From positions 219,511 through 283,510 of the forward strand of contig VZSF01008940.1 in assembly GCA_013398295.1 (NCBI GenBank): a stretch of 64,000 nt of DNA, written 5' to 3'. The notes beneath the pieces were generated by a model that was given only the letters and a program-made list of their open reading frames with translations, made no database searches and was not told where the DNA came from. The position numbers and the translations under genes were made by a program. The stretch comes from Chionis minor. Lineage: Eukaryota; Chordata; Aves; Charadriiformes; Chionididae. This document shows, one piece after another, positions 35,401-46,900 of this stretch (positions are counted from its first letter, which is position 1; every line of letters starts with the position of its first letter).

Positions 35401-38400
35401 TTATAGATGCTGCTTCCACCTAGAAATCTTGTCCTGGCAAATTTTGAGAACCTGTTGTTTGGCCAGGATTTCCAGGCATATGTCAGCCCTATTCTGAATA
35501 GAGGGTTTCAGCCATACTGCAAACAGTCCGTAAAGTACATGCAGAAAGCCGTAAGAGCTACCACATGTTCAAACATCTGAGGCATACGCAGCATGAGCAT
35601 GCTGTGGATGGAAAAAAGACGCAGAGTAACCCCATTGCTTTCTGAGAATACATGAATTCTGTGTACAGACTACAACAATACAAACCACACTTGTAAATAG
35701 TGGTATACTATGAAGTTTCCAAAAAGTGCTGGACTCACTGTGCATGCATTAGGCCATTCCCAAACGATACATATGTGCTGCAGTTTTCCAGGAAATTCCA
35801 AATTAGCGTAAAACATGTATTCCTATTTTATATAACTAAGGAACAAGTAATACATTTAACTACATCATTGATACCAGAGCTCATGTCCAAGTTGTTCCCT
35901 GCAATGACTCAACAGACTTTCTTTGATTGATGCTTTCCGGAGCAAACTCCGTTACCTTTCAGGATAAAATCTTCATTCTTTATTACCAAGTGCATTTCCT
36001 TGTGTTTTGCCATACTAATACACACTGTTGCTTTGACAACATCCTAACCAGTCAATTCACACCTTTTTGTAGCGGAAAATTGTTTTCATTGTTACTTACT
36101 ATACTGTAACCTTCGTGCTATCTGCAGACATCACTAGGCATCACCTAGGCTGCTGATAAAATTACTGAATAATTTTGGATGACTGATTGATCCCTACTGG
36201 ACTTTCCTAATAATGCCTTTATGCCCAATAACCAAATATGATTTTTAAAGATCTGTCAGTGATTCAACCTTTATTCCATCTATTGTACCCTGTTAATTTT
36301 TTCTTAAAAACCTTGCCAAGATGAAAGAGGAAAGAAGTTAAAAGCTTTTAAAAAGTGTTGGTATATTCCATTGATGGCATTGCCATATAAACTAGGCATG
36401 TAACCATGCTGAGAAAGAGATAGCAGAAATGTATCTTTTAATAAGACCCACCTCTCTTGACTGGCATCTGTTATATTTTTAACTTGAATTTCTGGTGTTG
36501 ATGCTATAGAATCTGGAGTCAACCGTTTTTTATTTTGTGTAAGGTTTGAATTAAGACAGTGTTTATTTAGTACCCCAAGCAATCTCTTTATCAGGATCCT
36601 TTTCTAATACTAAAACTCGATCTTGACTTTTAAAATAATTTAAAACTTTCTCAGATTGATTCAGACTTTTGACTCAAACTGAGGTCTCTTTTTTGTAGGG
36701 ACGAATTTTTCAGCTATTTCCTTGAAAACATTCCCTTCAATCAGGTCAAAATATATTATTTTTAAATGGTTATAGATTCTGCTACTGCACCATATTCTCT
36801 GATTATGTTAATGATAATTATTTTTTCCCATCCCTGTATTAAACTTGCTATTCTTTCCGTAACATTTTATTACATGTGGAAAGCTCTTCTTGCTTTGTAC
36901 CAATTATGATTGCAATTGTCAGGTGAATATTTATTTACCACTACTTCTGATTTTTCTGTGTATGGTTAATAATGGCCTGCTTCATCATGTAATGTTCTTT
37001 TCTCTTCCTAATATGCAAAAGATACATCTTTTTCTCTCTTTCATGTTGGTTACAGGTTTTGGTTTGCTTGTTTTTTTTTTACCTAGAGTAGTAATCTTAT
37101 TGTCTTCTAAAATTAATGATTTAAAACTAACTTTATGTTACAATAAGAAAAAATGTGGAATGCATTTTCAAATTAATTGTTTCATTTGTAACCAATATCA
37201 TTTTATCAAATACAAAGATTGATCAAATATTTAATATCTGTATTTTCAGTGGGTATGAGAGGTTTTAACTAATTAAAATTTTAATGGAATTAATCTATCC
37301 AGTTTGGGGCGGGGCAGGGTGTTAGTAATTTCCAGGTTTTGGGTGGGTTCTTGGTGTGGAAAAATGGTTTCTCTCTCAAAATTACATTTCTTTTTTCTTA
37401 CTGATTTATACGTCTGTTGTTTTTCTTCATATTCTTTTCAGTTTATTTTGCATATGCTGTCATCATTTGAGATGAGATCAGTGTTTGTTTGACTTTTATT
37501 TATTCTTCATATTTCTATTCATTAAGAATAACTTGAAATACTAAGTGAAGTCCTTGATGCTGTATGGAACTTCCACGATTTGTGTTTTTTTAACAGATGT
37601 TCTAAAGATCACTAATGATACAGCATAGCCCTGGAGATATGTTGGGAACAGGTGAATATCCATTCCCTTGTTTCAATAAACATATGGAAGACAAGATTAT
37701 TTAAATATGCCTGCTTGGGACCTGGTTCCCGGAGTCAGAGGTCTGGCTTGTATTCCTTTCATCATAAGCTATTTGAAGTGTTTGTGAAATCCATGGAGTG
37801 GATTAATTCCTGGCTTTGTTACTGCACCACTGAAACACTCGTGAGCAAGATGTCTGGTACTGGTGTTTGTGGCCTTCCTTCAGCTCACAACTTTTCCTCT
37901 TCTGGGTAAGTGTAATAGTGCTCTTCACCTCCAATTTCTGGTTCAAATTCATCCTGGACCACCACTTACCAAATGTTATTCTGGTACTCTTCATGCTTTC
38001 TGCTGCATTCAGGGGTTCATCCCACAGATGAGCTTTGGCACCCCTTACTCTACAAGATGATACAGCGTAGTGCAGGATTGAGTACATCATTTTTTGAAGT
38101 ACATCTTAATAAAGACCACTTATTTGTTTACATTTCAGTATATTTAGTGTGCAGAAATCTAAACAGATGCACATAGAGTAGCAGCTCTCTTTTTCTGAAA
38201 TGTTTCAACTGTAGAAGCAGTCTTCAAGGTGCACAACACCTTGAGCATGGCGCTCTTGAGCCATGGTTCACCGTCTTGCAGCACCAAGCCCCCTTGTAGA
38301 ACAGCATGGGTGCAAAGACTGGACACTTTCACTATGAGGTTTCCATTGCTTGAGTTACTAAAAATCCTCTTTTCTAGCAAGCTATACTACAAAGCAGCTA

Positions 38401-39266
38401 CCATGTATTAAAGGTGTCAGGAGGTAAGGAATGACTTCCTAAAAACACAATAAACTTGCAAGCAAACATGGGGGAAAAGCCTTCAGTTTAAGTGACTGAT
38501 GAACCATTTTTTTAATTGTCTTGAGAGCTGTAGAAGTGTCTAGAGAATGGATGATCATGTGAATTCTAGTGCATCTAGCCCTCCAGTGTTGCAAGGGCAA
38601 GATACAAGTGCATGAAATAAGGAAGATAACAGGTAAAATACAGATGTATAACAGCTCTAGAAAAATAAGAAATTAAGAGATTTTTTTTTCAAATTGTAAA
38701 CACATGGATAACAGTAACAGTTCCACATCTGAAAGTAAAGGTTAAAATCAACTCCTTAGGTGCAGAGGAAGAAAAGCAAATATTTTTTACATACATTTTT
38801 GGACCCTGTGGGTTTCTTCCATAACAGTTCCCTTGGAATTGCTTCTTTCCTGATAGGAGGAACTAATCTTTATGTACAGGAGCAGTGCCTGAAGAAATCA
38901 TTAGGGCAATGAATATTTCAGAAAGAGCATGGGGAGCACTTCAGGGAGAAAGGCATATCAGCAGAAAACCTGTTCTGAGGAAGTTTATGGCATTTTAAAT
39001 CATTTCCTGGCCTCTTTTTTGCATGTTAGAAGATCATTATATTGGCAACATACATGCATCACAGTTTTGAAAGCTTGATTTTTCCCTGCTATGAGGGGAG
39101 AGGGTTACTGATAGCTGTGCAAGAAATGTATTATATTTCTTATCATTTTTGGTGCAATAGTGCTCGGATTCTGTTTTTGTTCTAGTGATCATGGTGATGA
39201 ATGCCCAAAGAGTAGGGATAAAAAGCTGGACCTTGCTAATCCAGGGATGTGTGGGGTGAGAATATG

Positions 39267-39737
39267 CTACTCAACACAATGAAAGGTGGAAGCTGGTATC
39301 TTGCTGCTGATCACGTGCTTGACCCCTTTGCAGTGACACACTTCTGGAAAGGACGCCAGCTCCTTCTCTGCCTGAGTTCCCATAGGTGTGAAATGACCTG
39401 CTTTCACCAGAACAAATGTGCGCATTGCCTCTATGCAAGGTAGGAGCTCAGAGTTCTTGCTGCTTATTCCTGACGCCCTTGGGAGCAATGACCAACTAGA
39501 AACTCCAGTTTGTGAAGCTGCCAATGGGGTGTTTCCTTCTGCAAGCCTCAGCACCTCACTGATAGGAACCAGTTGTGGCCACAATGTTCTTTGGAGGCCT
39601 TCCTGCGAGTGAGTTACTCCACACAACTCAACACCAACATCTGTTTCAGCACGTATGCTTGAAACTTCAGGAACCCATGCTCCTGGGTCTCCCATGCTTT
39701 TAAGGCCAGGCAAGCTAAGAGGAAGAGGACTGTACAA
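39267..39737 (-). other. 156-codon open frame, unrecognised
   Basis: One of the longest open frames outside the transposons, on the minus strand within a locally GC-richer patch (39240-39930). The translation has no membrane segment, repeat or motif that I recognise, and a plus-strand frame (39418-39612) overlaps it. It could be a chance frame in GC-richer DNA, an old repeat, or part of a lineage-specific exon. There is no splice or start evidence either way. Confidence 0.2.
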
Positions 39738-40343
39738 TTATTTTTTTTTTCCCCTCTGGTCTTTCCTAGTTAGTGAGGAATACAAAGGGGAGGGAGAAGA
39801 GGAAGTAGTCACAGTTTTCTTGTCTGGGGGCTATGTACTCCATGCCACCATCAATAGCAGGCTTTGTTTCAGATCAGTCAGCCCTGAGTGCTGTGCCTCC
39901 TGTGGCGTACAAGGTCCAAGTCACATGTGACTGACAGTGACAATGAAGAGAGTGCTTATTTGATGTTTTATGTTGAATTGTACTATAGCCAAGCTTTCCT
40001 TCCTCATGATTTGAGAGTCATAATTCACACTGGAGTTCTCAGTCTGATTGATGGTGGGCTTTTATAGTCCAGGCAGTAGCTCTGCCCTGCCTGTCTGCAG
40101 CTAATTTGTTCATCATAGCACATGGGTCTCTATTGTGCAACTTCGTGCCTAAGTAGTAATGAAGATGGTTAAAGGAAGGAGGAAATAACCAGGCTAATCC
40201 TAAACCTGCTGGAGGATCTTGGAGGACTCTGGATCAGCTATTGTGAGTCAAGTCTGGTGCAAAGGTATCCCTGGCTTTAGCTTTTTGCTGCAGGATTGAA
40301 GTATGAAACTTCATGCTGAAATGTCCTGACAAAGATGTACAAC

Positions 40344-41121
40344 TGTGGTGGGTTGACCTTGTCTGGCTGCCAGACACCCACCCAACTGCTGTCTTACTCC
40401 CCCTGCTGAACAGGATGGGGGAGAAAACAGGAAAAAAAAAGTCATGGATTGAGGTAAAGACAGAAAGATCATTTACCAATTACTGTCAGAGGCAAAACAG
40501 ACTTGACTTTTATTAATGAATTAATGGGGAAATATTAGTTAATGGGGAAAATAAAAAAAGACAAAAGCTACAACACCTTCCTTCCACCCCACCCCTTCTT
40601 CCCAGGCTCAACCTCACTCTTTAATTCCCCACTCCTCTACCTCCTCCCCCTTCCAAGCAGTGTAGGGGGTTGTGGAGTTGTGGCCCATCTACAACAGCTC
40701 CTCTCAGCTGCTTCTTCCTCCTAACACTTTTCACCTGCTCTAGCAGGGGTTCTTCCCACTGGCTGCAGTTCTTCAGGATACACCTGTTCCTGCACAGGGG
40801 TTCCACGGGCCATGGTTCCTTCAGGAAATAGTCAAGTCTAGCATGCCATCTTCCACAGGCTGCAGAGTGAATATCTATTCCAGTGTGATCTCTTCACAGG
40901 CTGCAGAGGAAGTTCTGTTCCCTCTATCATTTTCTGTTTGTTTTGTTGCCTCTATCATTTTCTGCCCTTATTTAACTATGTTTTCCTTGAGACACCACCA
41001 GCTCAGCTGATGGGCTCAGCTGTGTCTTGTGGCAGGTCCATTGTGGAGCTGGCTGTGCCACACATGGCAGCCCCTGACCTCTTCTGGTACCTGGGAGTTT
41101 CTGTCTTGTACAAAACTGTAC
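40344..41121 (-). mobile_element. Antisense ERV LTR fragment (LTR-D1)
   Basis: The plus strand begins TGTGGTGGGTTGACC, the reversed 3' end of a common avian LTR family that terminates in GGTCAACCCACCACA. It continues with family-typical text read backwards: a 'ccccctgctgaacagg' segment, 'ggattgaggtaaagac' and 'cagctgcttcttcctcctaac'. Later come repeated 'ggctgcag' blocks near 40760-40910 and 'gctgatgggctcagc' at about 41006. The expected right end (reverse complement of the LTR start) is missing, so the copy is truncated where LTR-D2 begins. Confidence 0.78.
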
Positions 41122-41320
41122 TGTGCCTGGTTGGGATGTAGTTAATTTTCTCCATAGCAGCCTGTATGGTGCTTTACTTATGAAGCTGTCTTTACCTCAG
41201 CCTATGAGTTCTCAGCATTTGTTTTTTTGATTCTTTCCCTCATCCCACAGGAAGGGTGAGGTGGGAAAGAGTGAATGACTGGTTGCGGGCTTAGCTGTCA
41301 TCCAGGGTCAACCCACCACA
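41122..41320 (+). mobile_element. Sense ERV LTR fragment with internal deletion (LTR-D2)
   Basis: Starts TGTGCCTGGTTGGGATG then 'gtagttaattttctccatag', matching the 5' start of the same kind of avian LTR. It ends GGTCAACCCACCACA at 41306-41320, the 3' terminus. At about 200 bp it is much shorter than a full LTR, so the middle is deleted. It is oriented opposite to the adjacent LTR-D1, so the pair begins and ends with the same 15 bp in inverted orientation. Confidence 0.75.
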
Positions 41321-41529
41321 AAAAGTCAGGATTTTGGCAAACAAGTAGCCCCAGGAAGAGAGCAGTTCCCAGCTTCTGCTGAGTTAGAAACCCCTGCTTT
41401 ATATATGGATAATATACTTGTCACAGCTCAAGGCAGCTTGTGTCACAGATCAGGAGCTCCACAGCAGAAGGAACCTCTCATTAGAGGGGAGGGGGAGAGA
41501 AACTGTCTTGAGATGAAACCTGACTAAAA

Positions 41530-42790
41530 AGGTTTTAAAACAAATTTAAAAAATGAATACGAATAAATTGCCAGGGCCAGATGTCATTCACCCATGAATA
41601 TGAAACTGTTGAACTGCTAACTGTGGTTTGCAATAAATTCTTTGTATCATCCTCAGCGCCCAAGGAAAGAAAAGTGGCAAGTATGACAAAAACTTTAAAA
41701 AAGAGCTCCAGAGCAATCCTGGATAATATAAACAAGTAAACCAGATTTCCATGAGAATAAAATTGGTAGGAGCTATGAAAAAAGAGAATTAATTAGCAGA
41801 CCCATGAATAAATATGATGCAGCAAATGAAAGTCAATAGTGTTTTTGTAAGAGGAAGCCATTTCTCCCTTTATGTGACAGTTACAAGTGAGACAGTCAAT
41901 GTCATTTACCTAGTTATGTAAAAAAGCCCTGAAAGATAGGGCTTCCTGAAAACCAGGAAATTATCGTTAGGAGGTATCTTTGTTGGCTGATAAATAATTA
42001 AGAGGTTAGGTTTTATAATGGAAATTCATTATCGATGGGGCCCCAGATCCCGTATTTGGGACTTTCAGTCTTAATATGCAAGCATATTTCAAACTTGGAG
42101 AAAGGGATGAATTATGAAGTTAAAGATGATGATAGAAAGCTGGCTGTAAATCTGAATTCTGTTCTGAGCAATTAAATAATACAGTGGCAGGAAACAGTGG
42201 CAATTCATGCTAAGTATTCCCAGTTTTGTGTATGTTTCTTTATATGTATACGTATGTGTTCACTTGCAGCCCTGATGAAGTCTAAATAAGGAATCATGCA
42301 GGAGCGACCTTAGGTTACTATGAAATTCTTAGTTTTCTGAGAAGTCAAAAAGCTCCAAGTTACACCACTACATATATTTCTAGTATACAAGGAGTTTGAG
42401 TACTGTGACGTTGCACTTACCTCATCTCAGAACAGGAGCATTAGAGCTCAAAACAGGATGTGGAGAATAGCAAGGCTAGTATGGCTTCCACATGAGAAAA
42501 GATCAAAAAGCGTAGGATTCTTTATGATGGAAAACAAGTGCCTGAAGTGGGGGTATGGCCTAAAAGGTCATTAATTAATAGGGGAACAAGAGTACAGGTA
42601 ATAATACCTAGTTGTTATTCAAGAAGTAGCAAACACCTGTTGAAATTATTGAAAAATAAGATTAAAGCAAGTGAAAATGTTTTTCACTAAGCATAAATTG
42701 TGGTGAACATTGCCACACATTTATGAGGATGTTTGCATACAAATGAGTTCAAAAAGGATGGGGGCACCAACCAGTGTTAAAGTTTGGGGA
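41530..42790 (+). mobile_element. Very old L3/CR1-like LINE remnant
   Basis: Near the left end the plus strand encodes 'LPGPDVIHP' (about 41570-41597), the conserved GPDxIHP block before the RT domain. Further on, the text follows the L3/CR1 3' region: 'catgagaaaagatcaaaaagc' at about 42492, a 'tatggcctaaaaggtcat' segment at 42554, 'gtttttcactaagcataaattgtgg' at about 42678, and 'ttcaaaaaggatgg' at about 42748. Frames are destroyed and divergence is high, so limits are approximate. Clearly older than every other CR1 copy here. Confidence 0.55.
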
Positions 42791-43037
42791 TCTGCATTTA
42801 CCTGTTGTCTTAGAAAATCTGTATGTCATAGTCTGCCAAATCTGAGTAAATGTATCAGCATAAGGATTAATTTAAAGCTATCATACATTAACTGTTCTTT
42901 CTAATCTGTCATTTTATAGTCCCTGGCATGATGGAGAAATTCAACCTTTCCACAGTAATTAGTTTTTTCTGTTTAACTTCTATTTCTATTATTTTAGGGC
43001 AAACAAATGCAAATGCAACCTCCTGCCCCACCCTTCG

Positions 43038-43050
43038 CACACACACACAC
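43038..43050. repeat. Short (CA)n microsatellite
   Basis: About 6.5 CA units beside a C-rich stretch. Too short to expect high polymorphism. Confidence 0.85.
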
Positions 43051-43734
43051 TGGAACCCCTCCTAGATTCATGTCAGACTTAGTGGAGAGTTGGGGAGGGA
43101 GAAGAAGAAATAAAATTTGAAACATTTTTTATTTAAACTTGTTCTAATAGAAGTATTTTAATCTTTCACTCTTAGTAATTTTTAAACTATTTTTTCTTCA
43201 AATAAATTGTTGAATTGTTTAAAAACAAATTGCCAGATTAACTAAGACGTTAGTTTCCTGTGAAACAATACTTCATCTTGAAAACAGGAAAAACGATTAC
43301 TACAAAAATTATCTTCTTGCTATTTGTTGAATGTTAGATCAGCAGGCATGTTGGTAATCAGTACAAAGACTCAGGTGGTCAAAGAAGCTAAATTTGTCAT
43401 GTCTATCTGCGTCTCCAGGTTGGTGTTTGGGAATACTGAGATATGAGAAAGCAAATTTTGTCATTTCCTTTAGCTGTAACTATCTCTAGGAGAAAACGAA
43501 GGTTTGTCTTGAAACATTCTGCCATAATGTTTATATAATCCCAATGCTACCTAATATTAATATTATATATGTATTGTATATTGTTTTGCTACAGCATATA
43601 TAATTTTTTAGGGAAAAAAGCACTTTGTTTTACTTAACGGTACATGTACATATTAATCTTGGGAGGAAAAGTGGGAAAAGAAAGCGTGAATGTTTCCAAA
43701 CTAATATTGAAAAGGATAAGATTTCTCACCTGCA

Positions 43735-43950
43735 AGAAGAGATAAAGGCCAAGACTTGCTAAAGAAGCAACCTAAAGAGGAGCTCCCTAGGCTGTAATTA
43801 GGCGTCTGTCTGCTTTGCTGTGGTGCCAGGCACCTACAAGAAATCATGCTGAGAGGCTGATTGCTCAGCACTCTTCAAAGCAAACAGGTGCCTAAATACG
43901 GCCTTTGGGAACCCAGCTTCAGGCACCTATATTTAAGATTCTTGTCTGAA
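43735..43950. repeat. Possible ancient interspersed repeat
   Basis: AGGCACCTA occurs twice in direct orientation (about 43838 and 43921) and its inverse AGGTGCCTA once (about 43886), spaced over roughly 100 bp. The phrase 'aggtgcctaaatacggcctttg' resembles old repeats common in sauropsid genomes, which I cannot name securely. Unlike its surroundings it looks repeat-derived, but there are no clean ends. Confidence 0.3.
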
Positions 43951-46900
43951 ATGCAACATCCTTTGTAAGAAGTTTCTAGTACCGTTTGGTCCTGGTGGTG
44001 TTTCATGATTTTGACTGGAAAAAAAAGTTATAGTTTGAAACTTCTGAAAATTAATAGTTTACTTTTCCTGAAAAATCTCGTTTGTAAAATTGCCATGTCC
44101 TCTTCCTCTCTCTCTCTTTCTGTCTTAGAAACACATCTCAACCTTTAAAGGACAAGTGTCTCTAGCTTGTGAAAGTGTACTTTCAATGTTGCTTTTCAAA
44201 GTTGAGACCAAATGATGCTGCCAAGATACATCCTTCTGTGGCAAATAATTCACAGATTCCAACTATTTGGAGAATCCAAAAGCTTTGTCTTACGCTCATG
44301 TAACTTCAGCAGTGTTTTTCTGGACTGAAGATTAAGTTTGCTGAAGCAAAAAATGCCGATCTGTCTGATCTATTTCAACAGTATCACCAGACGTAAAGAA
44401 GATTCATCAGTGTTCCTTCTCTAATAGTAACTATCTCAAGTGGGCAGTAAAGAATGACCAAACTGCCTATCAGATGAGAAAGAGCAGAATTTGGAACGGT
44501 ATTTGCTTTGCTCACTTTGTACTTGACTGTGTGTCCATGCGTTCTCATCTAGAGTTGCAGGGGTTGCTCGAGCATTTAATTACTTGAATCCCAATGAGCT
44601 GAAACTGCTTGGTTCAGGAGATAGCATAATAAAAGTATTCTCCTGAGGTGACTATATCATATTTTTAAGCTTTACTGACGAGCTAGAAATAGTCACAGAT
44701 TTTAACTGTTGCCAATGATTATATTCAAAAAGCATGGAAAACATGAGCCTACATTTTCTGCTACATCCATGTTCCTCTAGGAACAGCAGAAAAAGGGAGT
44801 GTGGGCTTCCCAGGGAGCTGCTTAATTATCTGGCTGACTACACACCAGCTTTGGCCTTGTCATAGCCACTGTTATAAAGTGCACTGGTTGGTAAGAGCCC
44901 CGAAGGGGACAGTCTGGAGCTAAACCCTCCCATTTCTGTATCACTGCATAACTACGTCAAGAAATGGGAAGACGAGCTTCACGTTAGCTCGTGTTGTTCA
45001 ATACCTGAAGAAAGTACGTAGGCTATAGGTGTCTTGCCAATATTAAGGTGGTAAGAAGGATCAGAGCAGCCAAGAGACTCAGGGAAGAGGGAAATGTAAA
45101 AATAGTACACCCTTGGATTGTGTATTTCTCCCGTATTTGAGGAAAATAGCTGTCTTCCAGCTTTGCGTACAAATGGTGTCACTGGAGTATCTGGTATCCA
45201 ACTAAGAATGCAGCTACCATGTGTCAGTAATTATAAATTACATCATTCTTTCTCAACCTTGCTACTTCACAGTGTTTGTGTGGGTTTTTTCAGTTCTTTG
45301 TTTATTTTATTTTTAAACATGTTTTTCCCATACAGTTTGCATGGGAGGGTGAAGGTTTTCCATATAGTAGAAGAAAAAGTGCATGGACTTTGGATAAAAA
45401 TGCAATCTGAGAAAAACATCACCAAAGAAATCCAGATAGTCAGTGACTCATGTAAAATACAGCTTGACATTTGAGCATGCAAGATGATTCGTGGGATGTG
45501 GTTTAAACAACTCACAGTTTTCTATGTCTCTTTATAGAGAAGGCTGTCAAATCTGGAACAGAATATATAATTTATTTTTATTTCAGGGTAGAAATAGTCT
45601 TTTTGATTTTCAGTATGGAATAGATGAGCACTTGCCAGTGCACGTTTGTACAAAGCCAAAAAAAGAGAACATACTTGAACCAAACAGGAGCAAAACTAGA
45701 GTTGCAGGCCCTGATTTTTCTCCACAGTGTGATTTATATTGATATTTTTGTACTAGTTTAAGTAAGGAAAGGTCATACTGTTGGAACCCATATGTTCTGA
45801 TTTAGGTAAATAGAATGGGAATAAGAATTCTCCCCTTATACACGGGTAATTCTCTTCAGGCTTCCACTTAATTATATGCTATGGACTATATAAAAATGAT
45901 GCTTTTGCCTGCTGGGAGATCATCTGAGGTCCAGCTTGACAAGCCTTATTTATAGCACAGAATTCTTTCACTTTAAATGTTTGGTTTTCTGGGATTACCT
46001 TCTGCTTAAGACAAAGTATGTTCTCATTGGGTTTGCACCTGAAAAGGAGGTAAATGATAATCAATGCTAAGTTTGAAGGATGGTAAAATATGACAAAGTA
46101 AGCTCTGAACTGTTCTTATATTGCTTTCATTTCTCCTGGGGAGGGAAGGTGGGTAGGAGGAAGCATAATAGGCCCTTGAAGATTTGTCTGATACTTAATC
46201 ACATGACTAAATGTCATAATCACAGAGAGATGTACTCTTATTCAAACCATGAGATAAATTATGTCCAACCTACGTCCTCCCTCTGTTTTCTGCTTCTCGA
46301 ATTGTTTAAATCTAATCAGGACAGGATCAAGAAGAAACCAGAAGTTCCCCTTTGCGTTAATTAACAAACTGGACAACCCTCTGTATGTTTAGTCAGCTGC
46401 ACTGAAGGCTGCAACAGAGCTGCCGTTGGATGTACACATACCAATGCCCTTAGAAGTACTGATTGCTATGTGCAGTTTTTAGACCAACATAGCTATTCTA
46501 GGTACTGTAGCTCAAGGAAACCATTTATTGCCCTTGGTCCCACCTGTCTCTCATCTGTTTCATCAGCTTTGAATGCATATGTCTCAAGTGCCAAAAAGTG
46601 AGATTGTACCCCGTATGCTTCTGAATTGATTATTCACAGCTGTATGGTTATTCACTTTTTTTCTGAAGAAGATACATGGAGGTCTTGGGTAGAACTCTTT
46701 GTGTTACAGCACATATGAGCTAATCTACAGGGTTTTGCACAAGTATGTAGTAAATTACTGTCTGAAGTAGAGAGAAATAGAGGAGAAGAAATGATAAGTC
46801 TCACATTTTTGTTATAGTTGCCTCCAGAGTCACTCCTTTACTGATAAGGTTTATGTGCTGCTTCTTCCTCCAAGCTCTGCTTTAAGTCCTAGTTTAATCA

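Larger units (their letters stand above)
31791..40343. other. Unique AT-rich noncoding DNA
   Basis: No gene or confident repeat was recognised over this long stretch. Small items seen are a 12-bp palindrome with a CACGTG core at 32411-32422, poly-T runs near 32945-32967, and a GC-richer patch at 39240-39930 with a 156-codon minus frame (listed separately). A short inverted repeat with arms TCAAGGTG/CACCTTGA lies around 38224-38245. Confidence 0.5.
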
